DNA from: Mangrovibacterium sp041596335
GTDB taxonomy: Bacteria; Bacteroidota; Bacteroidia; Bacteroidales; Prolixibacteraceae
Length of the DNA stretch: 64,000 nt
Direction: 5' to 3'
Assembly (NCBI RefSeq): GCF_041596335.1
Contig: NZ_JBFHIT010000028.1
Span: 1-64,000 of the forward strand
Shown here: one piece after another, positions 1 through 8,457 of the stretch
Layout: each line of letters opens with the position of its first letter
How positions within the stretch are numbered: the stretch's first letter is position 1
Position numbers and translations under genes: made by a program
The notes under the pieces: generated by a model
The model's database searches: none
Told to the model about the DNA's origin: nothing
What the model saw: the letters and a program-made list of their open reading frames with translations, nothing else

Positions 1-297
1 ATGATGTTGGCTTTGCAGTTTTTGTTTTTACGCTCGATACAAAGCAATAGGGTTGAACGCCAAAAATCCCCCAGTTAAAAATCAAAATAAATTAAAACTT
101 TTTGGAGAAGGTCATGATATCAGCGACTTACAAAAAGCGAGAAGAATAGAATCAGGGCGATATCTTCTTCTCCCAACCCTCTTTTTAGATTCTTCAAAGC
201 TTCGGTCAGATGGTTTTCAACTGTTTTAGGAGATATATTCAATTGGCTGGCGATTTCCTTTACCGAAATGCCCTCTTTTTTCTTTTTAACAGAATTT
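1..297. repeat. Left copy of a ~297 bp direct repeat (pair with 14669-14966)
   Basis: By eye this segment matches 14669-14966 in the same orientation with about five substitutions and one single-base length difference in a T-run near 271-281. It covers the fecR/sigma intergenic spacer and the 3' end of the sigma gene. Similarity stops abruptly after position 297. It begins within one base of where the fecR start codon lies in the right copy, so the duplication probably continues left of the window into another fecR. The two copies flank the whole first PUL at a distance of about 14.67 kb. Confidence 0.9.
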
Positions 298-302
298 TTC
301 AT
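120..302 (-). pseudogene. Truncated ECF sigma factor (region 4 only)
   Basis: The 60-residue reading frame encodes only the C-terminal helix-turn-helix region 4 and the hydrophobic tail of an ECF sigma factor. From the GISVKEIAS stretch onward it equals the last ~50 residues of the intact sigma factor at 14788-15381. Region 2 and the linker are missing, and the first residues (MKNSVKKKK) arise from a single-base change in a T-run plus unrelated upstream sequence. Without region 2 it cannot bind core RNA polymerase or the -10 element, so I call it a remnant of a duplicated sigma gene, cut at the repeat boundary near 297. Expression of a free region-4 peptide cannot be excluded. Confidence 0.8.
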
Positions 303-398
303 CCAAATTTTAAAACACTAATGAATAGCAGAATAAAAAAGCCTGGTCTCATTTTTCAACTAGCATATTTTATTTTTTTGAACTTGCACTGTTAATCG

Positions 399-1634
399 TT
401 AAACTTCAATATTCATAGCTGCCACTTTTTTCAGGTGGTTCTCGTCCAATTCCAACCCAAAGCCTGGAGCAGGTTTTAAGGAATAATAGCCATTGACGTC
501 TTTGGTGGTTGCGGAACTGATGACGCAATCTAGGTAGTCTTTAGAATCTTCCTCTTTCTCGATGGCTTCCACCCAAGTTGCACCGGCCCCTATGGCGATT
601 TGCTGCCACGCTGTACAGGCTGGCCCGGCCAGACTATCATCACCAATCATTACTTTAGCGCCGATACGCTGTACTTTGTTTGCCAAAAGGGCGGTATGGC
701 TAAAGCTCCCCATTGTTGAAGGATGTAGATTGACAATTCTTCCCATTCCTTGCTGGAGTGTTTTTATACCTTTCCAGGCTGGGCGCATAGGTTCATCGGG
801 AATTAAGACTAACTCTCCCGTCATTTTTTGTAATTCTATCCATTCTTCCATAGTCAAACGTGCTGGATCTTCAATAGCATTCAGGCCATTATCTTTAAAT
901 TCATTTAAGATCGCAGCCAGCTCATCAAGCGATTTCCATTGTTTATAGCCCTCGTTTACATCGGACATAACCATGGACTTCGAGCCAAGTACCTCACGGA
1001 TAATGCGCAATATTTTAAGGTCAATTTCCCTATCGCCGTACATTTTAAACTTCATGTGATGCGCTAAATTTTGCTCGATACTCTTTTCAGCCTCAGCCCT
1101 TACTTTTGCTTCATCTTTGTGTAAGATGCAATACAAACCAGGTACTGGCTCACGCTGAGTTAAACCCAATAATTCAATCGCAGGTTTTTGCTGTAACCTT
1201 CCGGCCAAATCCAATAAGCCCATATCCATTAATTCCAACTCTTTTAGCGACGTTTTAGTTCCTAAAACCTGCTGAGATTGCAATAGTTTTTGAGCATCAG
1301 CGACGGTTAGTCCTTTGAATTGCCTAATATACTCAACCCACGAGCGAAGGTCTTCATCGGGGTTGTTTCTGGAGGCTGGTATTTCTGACCAGCCATAATA
1401 TTCTCCCGACGATATTTTCATAAATAGATGCTGCCGATTGAGCCAGGTACCAAATGAAAAATAACGAGGGATATTTATATCGTACCTGAAGAATTCAATC
1501 TTTGTGATTCTTTCGTTTAGTACTTCCTTTTTGTCATTGCTAATGCAAGATGATAGTAAAGAATAGGTCGCCCCTAGCACACCAAGGGCTGACATCTTTT
1601 TTATAAATGTTCTTCTGTCGCTATTCATAGTCAT
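399..1634 (-). CDS. Enolase-superfamily (mandelate racemase/muconate lactonizing type) lipoprotein
   Basis: Last gene of the first PUL, 27 bp after the GH2 gene. Residues 45-395 look like a mandelate racemase/muconate-lactonizing enzyme: a KxK motif at K195/K197, then metal-ligand candidates D225 (SDVNEGY), E255 (IEDPA) and D280 (PDEP), in the order expected for the barrel strands. Family members abstract a proton alpha to a carboxylate, for example acid-sugar dehydratases, cycloisomerases and epimerases. The usual later-strand Lys of the muconate subgroup is not evident (NLHPS at 302-306). The N-terminus is odd for this cytoplasmic family: basic RR pair at residues 7-8, hydrophobic stretch and SLLSSC lipobox at C30, so it should be a lipidated envelope protein. 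M3 (1628) is an equally good start. A uronate or aldonate substrate fits the context but is inference. Confidence 0.75.
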   Translation of the reverse strand: MTMNSDRRTFIKKMSALGVLGATYSLLSSCISNDKKEVLNERITKIEFFRYDINIPRYFSFGTWLNRQHLFMKISSGEYYGWSEIPASRNNPDEDLRSWVEYIRQFKGLTVADAQKLLQSQQVLGTKTSLKELELMDMGLLDLAGRLQQKPAIELLGLTQREPVPGLYCILHKDEAKVRAEAEKSIEQNLAHHMKFKMYGDREIDLKILRIIREVLGSKSMVMSDVNEGYKQWKSLDELAAILNEFKDNGLNAIEDPARLTMEEWIELQKMTGELVLIPDEPMRPAWKGIKTLQQGMGRIVNLHPSTMGSFSHTALLANKVQRIGAKVMIGDDSLAGPACTAWQQIAIGAGATWVEAIEKEEDSKDYLDCVISSATTKDVNGYYSLKPAPGFGLELDENHLKKVAAMNIEV

Positions 1635-1661
1635 TTTTCATCAAATTGGCACTCAAACAAT

Positions 1662-3716
1662 TTATTGTAAAACCCAATTACATTGATCAGAGTATTCCTT
1701 GTTTTTACTTTTTCCACGAACTTCAATTTCATTCTTACCATCATTAAGAATGACATTTTCCCACTCAAAGATTCCATAATCACCGGAAGTTTTCCCATAA
1801 GCTTTCCCGTTGATAAAAAGCTCAACTTCGGGACAATTGGAATACACTCTTACGTTTGTTTGTTTTTTTTCACGCACAACAAAACGACGTTCTGTTATGT
1901 AAACAAACTTATCATCAGGGTTCCAATTAGCCTTGTAGAAATAGAAAGCATCCTTTTTGATCTTACGATCAAATGTTACAAGGCCTTTATCATTTTTACC
2001 CACGACTTCGCCTTCCGAACGATGAGTTGCTCCAAAATCAAACATATTCCAAATGTAAGTGCCCCAAATATATGGGCGTTCATTGATGACCTTCCAATAT
2101 TCTTCATGATAATGAGATTGCCACTCTTCGGGATGCCACCTACCAGGTGCTGTGGGTTTAATTAGTTGATTTTCGTGATGAAATGCACTGGCTCCGGCTC
2201 CATATTCGCTGAGTCCAATTTTAAAATCTGGTCGCTCTTTATGCAACTCATCCATCCAGGTACCAATATCAGAAGGAACACCTCGATACCATCCAAAATA
2301 CCTATTCCATGCAATAAGGTCGGATATCTCGTGCAATTTATGGTCGCCGCTGTTACTTGCGGCCGTTGTTATTCTGGTTGGATCCTCGGCATGTGCCAAA
2401 GCCTTGAGTTCTTTCACATACTCAATAGGGTTATCACCTGTGGTATTTAACTCATTATACAAACCCCAAAAACAAATGGATGGATGGTTGTATTGTTGGC
2501 GAATCATTTCAATCAGTTGTTGTTTTCCATTCTCTTTAAAAGACTCCTGGTCCACAAAACCTTTATCGCGATAGCCACCGGGGCCTACAAAAGGGATCTC
2601 CGACCAGACAACAAAACCAGCATTATCAAGTATTTGATATACGTACGGATGATTGGGATAATGCGACAAACGGATTGAATTGACTCCCATCTCCTGCATC
2701 ATCAATAAGTCTTCGTCGTGATGCTCTTTGCGTAAAGCATTACCAATTAATGGCCTGTCCTGATGACGACAAACGCCCTTCAGCAGTAGGTGCTCGCCGT
2801 TAAGGAAGAAACCATCATTTGCATCTACGTGGTAATACCTTAAACCCAAAGGCTGCGATATGTTATCCACTGTTTTCTTTTGATCCACGACCCACACTTC
2901 CACTTGGTACATAAATGGATCCGTTACACCATTCCACAAGTGTGGATTATTGATTGTAAACGGAATTATTAGCTCGCTCTGGTTTGCATTTAGATCAGCT
3001 AGCTTCTCGAATACCGTGTTTTCACCATTCTTAACCTTCAAACTAAGTTGAAGCCCTGAAATCTTTTTCGGATTTGAAATTTTCACCAAAGCTTCTACTT
3101 GCGCCTCTTCTTTTGTTACCTTTTTTTGAGTAAGATAAACACCTGATGAAGCATAATCCAATGGACTGATGATTGCTTGATCGGTAATCAGCAACTCAAC
3201 ATCACGATAGATACCACCATAAAAGTTAAAGTCACCTAAAAGCGGCATAATATCTAATTGTGGAGCATTATTAGCTCGTACCAAAATGGTATTGTTTTTT
3301 CCGTACTCCACCTTATCAGTAAGCTCAAAAATAAAAGCCGTATATCCACCTCGGTGTTCACCAATATGCTTTCCGTTGATAAATACATTGGCAATGGTGT
3401 TAACCCCATAAAATTTCAGGAATAAGCGTTTGCCTATCCATGCACTATCAATAAACAGTTCTTTTTCGTAGTTTCCCAATCCCCGGGAATAGTCGGGTTT
3501 ACCTGAATTAACATCAGCAGCATTCCATGTATGAGGAATATCAATTCTTTCGTCCACATTCTTTTTAACCTCGTAACCGTATGTAAACTTCCAATTGTAG
3601 TTTAAAAGTTTGGTCTTTCGCTCTGCACTTAATGTAAATGCAATCAGAAGTAAAAGGCAAATAATCTTTACTTTTTTTAGTATCATTTTTAGATATTTTG
3701 AATTCAATTTCACCAT
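1662..3716 (-). CDS. Glycoside hydrolase family 2 (beta-galactosidase/glucuronidase-like)
   Basis: Exported GH2 enzyme of 684 residues. After a signal peptide (core about 15-31) come the jelly-roll sugar-binding domain (35-185), the immunoglobulin-like domain (186-295) and the TIM barrel (296-580). Acid/base is N421-E422 (GLYNELN) and nucleophile E504 (LSEYGAG). A final beta domain (about 600-684) resembles the extra Ig-like modules of Bacteroidota GH2 enzymes. The start ATG overlaps the end of the upstream sulfatase gene by 7 bp, suggesting translational coupling; a second ATG at 3686 would also leave a good signal peptide. GH2 covers beta-galactosidases, beta-glucuronidases, beta-mannosidases and others, so the specificity is open. 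In a rhamnose/uronate PUL a beta-glucuronidase or beta-galactosidase acting on oligosaccharides is plausible. Confidence 0.9.
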   Translation of the reverse strand: MVKLNSKYLKMILKKVKIICLLLLIAFTLSAERKTKLLNYNWKFTYGYEVKKNVDERIDIPHTWNAADVNSGKPDYSRGLGNYEKELFIDSAWIGKRLFLKFYGVNTIANVFINGKHIGEHRGGYTAFIFELTDKVEYGKNNTILVRANNAPQLDIMPLLGDFNFYGGIYRDVELLITDQAIISPLDYASSGVYLTQKKVTKEEAQVEALVKISNPKKISGLQLSLKVKNGENTVFEKLADLNANQSELIIPFTINNPHLWNGVTDPFMYQVEVWVVDQKKTVDNISQPLGLRYYHVDANDGFFLNGEHLLLKGVCRHQDRPLIGNALRKEHHDEDLLMMQEMGVNSIRLSHYPNHPYVYQILDNAGFVVWSEIPFVGPGGYRDKGFVDQESFKENGKQQLIEMIRQQYNHPSICFWGLYNELNTTGDNPIEYVKELKALAHAEDPTRITTAASNSGDHKLHEISDLIAWNRYFGWYRGVPSDIGTWMDELHKERPDFKIGLSEYGAGASAFHHENQLIKPTAPGRWHPEEWQSHYHEEYWKVINERPYIWGTYIWNMFDFGATHRSEGEVVGKNDKGLVTFDRKIKKDAFYFYKANWNPDDKFVYITERRFVVREKKQTNVRVYSNCPEVELFINGKAYGKTSGDYGIFEWENVILNDGKNEIEVRGKSKNKEYSDQCNWVLQ

Positions 3717-5185
3717 GGATCATTCATTGATCTCAATAAATCAGCCAATTCAGTTTCCAATTTTTTATCAAACTCAGGATTCTCGCCCCAAAGGTTTTTC
3801 ATTTGGTAAGGATCTTCTTTATCATTGAAGAGGTAATAAAACTTCTCCCCTTTATCATCTTTAACCACCGCGAAGGTGTAGTCGTCACTTCTAAAACCTC
3901 TTGCACCTGTATCGATATTCATTGGTTTAGTTCCAAAGTATAATTGTTTTGTCGGTCTTTCCACCGGCTTTTCAAAAAACACATTGGAATAGTCCTTACC
4001 CTCAACACCCTCAGGCACCTCATCACCTAAGCCCATTAAGCCCAGCATCGTAGGCATGTAATCAGGTACACTCAACATCAAATCATCTGTTTTGGCACTG
4101 ATGCTTTTCGGATAGTGGACAATAAGCGGAATATCCATCGCCTCACGGAACCACACGTTTTTGTGCATCAATCCTTGACTGCCCAACATCTCACCATGAT
4201 CAGCCGTGAATACAATGATTGTATTTTCATATAATCCAGATTCTTTCAAATGTTCAATTACTCGCCCTATCTGATCGTCAACACCATCGACACAGGCAAA
4301 ATAATCAGGAGCCTGATTCAGCCTCGCATCAACACCACTATCCCCTTTTTTCCAGGTATGATTATCGGTAAACTCAACATTCGGACGATTCAACACATCT
4401 CTATAATCCATTCCTTCGTATTTTTCACGATACCTTTCAGGCACCTGATTAAAAGGCGTGTGAGGTGGATTAATCGACCAAAATAAAGCAAATGGTTTAT
4501 CTTTCTCTCTTTGCTTTTCAGGATTGTCTAAGTATTTCATAATCACCTCTGCCTCATGCTCTGGTGACCATTGTCGTACAAAAATGGTATCTTCTATTCC
4601 GCCATCGGTATCCCAATAATACGGGTTATTATGGCGATTGTGTGTGCCGTAGGAATACCAAAACGAAAAACCGTGCCTGTCTTCAGGAGGACACCAGCTG
4701 TCCCACACCTTTTTCTCACCGGGAGCTGTTGGTGGCGGTCCATCTAAATGCCACTTACCAACATAACCGGCACTGTAACCATTCTGCACAAGTACATCGG
4801 AAAAGCATATTTCTTCTTTCTTCAGAAAATTACCATAGGCGGTGTTTGCTGAATTACAATTCTCAACAACCCCACTTGATAAAGGATATTTACCCGACAT
4901 TAACATAGCCCTGTAAGGACTGCACAAAGGATGATTGGATACCGCCCGACTAAAGAATACACCTGTTTCAGCAAGTTTATCAATATTAGGTGTGTTTACG
5001 GGGTCTTCATTTAGAAACCCCAAAGATGCCCTTCGGTACTGATCAGCAAATATAAACAAGAGGTTGGGGCGCTCCTTATTTTCTGATTTCTTAACGGATT
5101 GGCTCGTACAAGAAAGCAATCCTAAAAGTGCAATTGAAAATATAACAAGTCTTTTTAATTTCATAATCAGCTTGGTTTTGTGCAT
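3710..5185 (-). CDS. Type I (S1) sulfatase, lipoprotein
   Basis: Formylglycine-dependent sulfatase removing sulfate esters from the glycan. Lipobox LLSC with C26; M8 (5164) is the likelier start because it gives a short n-region. The alkaline-phosphatase-like N-domain starts at residue 40 (NLLFIFADQ, metal ligand D48). The maturation signature CxPxR is present as C88-S-P-Y-R92, with the Cys to be converted to formylglycine. A later TADHGEM motif supplies further metal ligands and the C-terminal subdomain ends in the family-typical region around YLFNDKEDPYQ. Length (491) is normal. It overlaps the GH2 gene by 7 bp. No maturase is visible in the window. The S1 subfamily cannot be assigned by eye. 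Confidence 0.92.
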   Translation of the reverse strand: MHKTKLIMKLKRLVIFSIALLGLLSCTSQSVKKSENKERPNLLFIFADQYRRASLGFLNEDPVNTPNIDKLAETGVFFSRAVSNHPLCSPYRAMLMSGKYPLSSGVVENCNSANTAYGNFLKKEEICFSDVLVQNGYSAGYVGKWHLDGPPPTAPGEKKVWDSWCPPEDRHGFSFWYSYGTHNRHNNPYYWDTDGGIEDTIFVRQWSPEHEAEVIMKYLDNPEKQREKDKPFALFWSINPPHTPFNQVPERYREKYEGMDYRDVLNRPNVEFTDNHTWKKGDSGVDARLNQAPDYFACVDGVDDQIGRVIEHLKESGLYENTIIVFTADHGEMLGSQGLMHKNVWFREAMDIPLIVHYPKSISAKTDDLMLSVPDYMPTMLGLMGLGDEVPEGVEGKDYSNVFFEKPVERPTKQLYFGTKPMNIDTGARGFRSDDYTFAVVKDDKGEKFYYLFNDKEDPYQMKNLWGENPEFDKKLETELADLLRSMNDPW

Positions 5186-5291
5186 TATTAATACAGTGTA
5201 AATAAAAAGTCGATGCTAATAGTCAGTGTGTATTATTTACTGATTCAAATTAATAATTGGTGAAATATTTATTTTGATTGATTTTTAAATT

Positions 5292-5473
5292 TTATAGTTG
5301 ATTAAATTTATCGATTGCCAAAAGTACTATCGCTTCATCGTTTTGCCCGTTTTCGGCACCCTCTACGGCTATGGCTCCCCAACGCCAAGTTCTTTTGCCT
5401 TCATTACTGCTTGAACTACCATATATTTTGCAGCTTCAAGCGACAACGAACGATAGGAGATAAGTTTATTCAT
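5292..5473 (-). pseudogene. Possible frameshifted remnant of a GlcG/HbpS-like gene
   Basis: The 298 bp gap between the sulfatase and the GH42-like gene holds protein-like sequence on the minus strand in two frames. From ATG at 5473 one frame reads MNKLISYRSLSLEAAKY through MKAKELGV and stops at 5369. An overlapping frame carries WRWGAIAVEGAENG and ends LLAIDKFNQL at 5292. The first part resembles the start of GlcG/HbpS (DUF336) heme- or cofactor-binding proteins (SLEAA...A.AKELGV), and a single frameshift near the GGGGA run would join it to IAV. The piece is far shorter than a full family member (~140 residues), so it would be a decayed internal-deletion remnant. Weak call. Confidence 0.35.
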
Positions 5474-5483
5474 TAGGTATAAA

Positions 5484-8051
5484 CTATTCATTTAACTTGA
5501 TCAGCCGGACACCTTTAACTGACAGGTGAATCTCGTCACCTTTCACCGGCTCCAAATTCAGCATATCGTATCCACTATGCACTTTCCCCTGGCTATTGAT
5601 CAATCGCACATCGACCTCATCGGATCTGAGGTTAACCAATAATAGTATTGAGTGGCCATCAAGGTTGGCGTAACGGCTCATGACGCCGAAGGCGTTTTGA
5701 CCATTTTGGGTTTGCACAGTAACATGTAACTGGTCAGTTAAGGGCTGGATCAATTGTCCGAATTGCCTGTCCAGGTAGGGGGCGCTGGCATAATCAAGTA
5801 CTGGAATGTCTTCAAGAAAGGCGATGCTTTCTTCCGGGTATGGAAATCCGTAGTCATCGTTTGTAATGCTTTGCCGGCCCATGCGAACCAATTGGACTCC
5901 TGCACGTTTTGCATGCCTGAGTACCGAGAGAGCATCGGGGCTGACAAACTGTACATCTGGGATAACTATCAGCTTACTGTCGTCGGGTATGCCACTATTA
6001 ACAAGCATTTTTTCGGTAACGAAACCAACGGGAAAGCCATGAAAACAGCTCGCTTCGTAAGCTCGGTGAAGGTTTTCAATATGCTTTTGGTTCTGGATGT
6101 ACGAAGGCTTGGATACGAAAATTCGGATGGGCCGGGCTAAAGGTTTTGCCAGTGCAGCAACTTCTTCAGAGAATCGATTCAACCGATTCATGGTTCGAAA
6201 ATATTCGGCTGCAACTATCGGCTGGGTGGAGATGCTGCCGTAAAACCAGGACTTGAATACTTCACTTGGAAACGGATTAGGACCATAGCGTCGGTTCCAG
6301 TACCATACCATATTGGCCACCATACCGTGCAAATGTGCCATCCATAGAGAAGCGCGTGCATGGCCCGGATCAATGTCCGGAACACGAATCGGGTTGATCG
6401 AGAACGCGTGATATTCTAAGTCGATGATAGGCCGGTTGGGCTCAAGTGAGGTCAAATAATCATACAAAAACGATTGGCCCAACCAATGAAAACTGTAAAG
6501 CGACTCATCGTAGTTGAGAATGGCATTTTCAGCGTCCGGCTCAATCATTATTGCCATACGCGGCTCGGTAATCGGCAACGGTCGTGTATCCACACCGTGC
6601 AAGCTGATTGCGGTAGTCAACATTTCCCGGTCAATTCCATCGGTCACCGCAAAAGGTTTCGGTCCTAAACTGTTGTTGTCCTGTCCCTTCATATGGATCA
6701 CAGCATCGGGGTCGTACCGGCGAATCTCTGAAGCAACAAATCCAAAGAATGAAGCGACGCGGTAATTGTGAAACGTAACGAGGTCGTACCATTCGCCAAC
6801 GGAGTACTCCTGCGAAGGTTTGTTTTTTGGTGGTGCAGTCCGTTGGCCAGGATTATACTCCGGTTGCGTAGGTTTGTGTTTTGGTGGAGGAATCTGTTTA
6901 AAAGATTCGTAGTTCGTATTCCAGGCTTTGTTTAATGCAGCAATGGTTCCATGGCGTTCGGTCAACCAATCATGGAAAATAGCCATGGTATGTTCAGTCC
7001 ATCCATTCATATCAAAGAAAGGTTCGTTGGCCATATCCCAACTCAACACTACCGGATGGTCGCAAACTTCCGAAACTATCTGCGACATCGCTTTTATGAT
7101 AAGTTCACGTATACCTGGATGATCGAGGTCTATTGGCACACCATTACCGGAATGCTCGGTGATTCCCGGCCAAAGCTCTTCAAGTAATTTCTCATTACCG
7201 CCCCATCCCAGCCTCATGTCAGCCCTTAGACCCAGCCTTCCGAACTCGTCCAGCTCGTCTAACTTCTGGCGGATTATTGCCTGGTCGATGGAATCATACC
7301 CGGCAATTAGCGTTGTTACAGGAACACTCAACCCAACGATACCGACACCCATATCACGCATCTCAGACAGGAAACTTTTCGATGCCTCTTCATCTGCTTT
7401 AGTCCATTCCGGATAGAGCTCACTGTCAATCAAATTTCTGTCCAAAATGTTGAATCCACCGGGAAATACAACACGCCCATCAACTTTGAAGTTGCCATCT
7501 TCGAAAACCATATCACTCCAGCAGATCGGGTTCACACTTGAAACCGTTGCTTTTTTCTCTAGCCCCTGCATTGCCTGATCCAACAAAACCATTGCATCAG
7601 TTAACTCTCTGTTGATATGTTCTTGATAACGTTTATCACGTTGGTCTGAATTTAGTTTCTCCTGACCGGGCCAAAGGTCGTTGCTTGCCAGAGCATCTGT
7701 CGTGATTTCCGGATGTTTCAGTTCCCATTCAATGTAATCTGCAAAGTAGCTTGCTATGTTTAGGTTGATATCACCATCGGTTTTTGCAAAGTCCTCAGCC
7801 TGTTGCAAAACGACAGCAACAGTATCGATTTTTTGGCGCAATTCAGATAAGCGCTGTCCGAATCTGTCTGACTTAGTGGTAGAACAGCCGAAGATGGTAG
7901 CACTCAGAGTAAATAAAAACAACAGAAATTTAAAATTCTTAAATACAATATTGCTTTTAGCATTCTTTGTTTCTTTTAATGAGTTGTCATTTCTGAATCC
8001 CTGAAAAAACAAAACGACTTTTACTACTTCGAGTTTGAAAATAGGCTCCAT
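5484..8051 (-). CDS. GH42-like (clan GH-A) glycosidase lipoprotein
   Basis: Large exported glycosidase. Numbered from an in-frame GTG at 8078, the lipobox is at C65 (ATIFGC); I start at the first ATG (8051), which still leaves an unusually long n-region. Residues 70-180 are helical and charged. A barrel at 200-650 has acid/base N351-E352 (DMANEP) and likely nucleophile E555 (IIDLEYH), the spacing of GH42/GH-A beta-galactosidases. After it come a trimer-type Rossmann-like domain (about 680-780) and a small beta C-terminus. A Pro/Lys-rich insertion with two similar PP-K-x-KP segments (397-421) interrupts the barrel after the acid/base. Overall similarity to classical GH42 looks low, so this may be a neighbouring GH-A family. 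It follows SusD after a hairpin and is probably the lead hydrolase of this PUL. Confidence 0.7.
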   Translation of the reverse strand: MEPIFKLEVVKVVLFFQGFRNDNSLKETKNAKSNIVFKNFKFLLFLFTLSATIFGCSTTKSDRFGQRLSELRQKIDTVAVVLQQAEDFAKTDGDINLNIASYFADYIEWELKHPEITTDALASNDLWPGQEKLNSDQRDKRYQEHINRELTDAMVLLDQAMQGLEKKATVSSVNPICWSDMVFEDGNFKVDGRVVFPGGFNILDRNLIDSELYPEWTKADEEASKSFLSEMRDMGVGIVGLSVPVTTLIAGYDSIDQAIIRQKLDELDEFGRLGLRADMRLGWGGNEKLLEELWPGITEHSGNGVPIDLDHPGIRELIIKAMSQIVSEVCDHPVVLSWDMANEPFFDMNGWTEHTMAIFHDWLTERHGTIAALNKAWNTNYESFKQIPPPKHKPTQPEYNPGQRTAPPKNKPSQEYSVGEWYDLVTFHNYRVASFFGFVASEIRRYDPDAVIHMKGQDNNSLGPKPFAVTDGIDREMLTTAISLHGVDTRPLPITEPRMAIMIEPDAENAILNYDESLYSFHWLGQSFLYDYLTSLEPNRPIIDLEYHAFSINPIRVPDIDPGHARASLWMAHLHGMVANMVWYWNRRYGPNPFPSEVFKSWFYGSISTQPIVAAEYFRTMNRLNRFSEEVAALAKPLARPIRIFVSKPSYIQNQKHIENLHRAYEASCFHGFPVGFVTEKMLVNSGIPDDSKLIVIPDVQFVSPDALSVLRHAKRAGVQLVRMGRQSITNDDYGFPYPEESIAFLEDIPVLDYASAPYLDRQFGQLIQPLTDQLHVTVQTQNGQNAFGVMSRYANLDGHSILLLVNLRSDEVDVRLINSQGKVHSGYDMLNLEPVKGDEIHLSVKGVRLIKLNE

Positions 8052-8402
8052 GCTGTTTATATTTTCATTGTTCGGCACATAATTTATTCACTGCGTAAGC
8101 GTAAAGAGATTCAAAACTTCATCTTCATACTCTATGGCAATTGTCATGTGTGCTTGCCGTTAAAATCAGTAATCTCGTTTTGCGCGAAACCATCTTTGTG
8201 GATAGTTTTTCAAATCGGATATTTTCAGAAATAGATATGAAGTGAAGGGCAACAACATGGCGAGACTGTAACGCATGATATTGCTTTTCAATGACCTACA
8301 AATTATAATCTATATGAACAAATTACAAAAGGGTATTGGATAAAACGGTTGATTTTAACTTAGAGTCCTAATATTCTAAAATGTTGTAGGAGTTAACAAA
8401 CC

Positions 8403-8425
8403 GGGACCAGAAAAAATCTGATCCC
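8403..8425 (-). terminator. Hairpin downstream of susD in the 8052-8457 gap
   Basis: Nine-base arms GGGACCAGA and TCTGATCCC around an AAAAA loop pair with one mismatch, just after the susD stop on the minus strand. The following bases on that strand are only mildly T-rich, so it may attenuate or protect the susCD message rather than stop all transcription. In the rest of the ~400 bp gap I see no convincing gene; a 19-residue frame starting near 8147 is too short to support. Confidence 0.45.
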
Positions 8426-8457
8426 TGTTTAACTATCTAAACAATCTATAGATAAGC

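Noticed and set aside
120..302. The short sigma region-4 frame as an intact small regulator
   Set aside because: It coincides exactly with one side of the direct repeat and lacks region 2, so a truncated duplicate is the simpler reading.
562..948. Longer plus-strand frames opposite the enolase-like gene and similar antisense frames across the window
   Set aside because: They lie inside well-supported genes on the other strand and show no domains; they are shadow frames.
1662..3716. The two GH2 genes as recent duplicates of each other
   Set aside because: They share only family motifs; sequence and C-terminal modules (malectin only in 40322-43012) differ widely.
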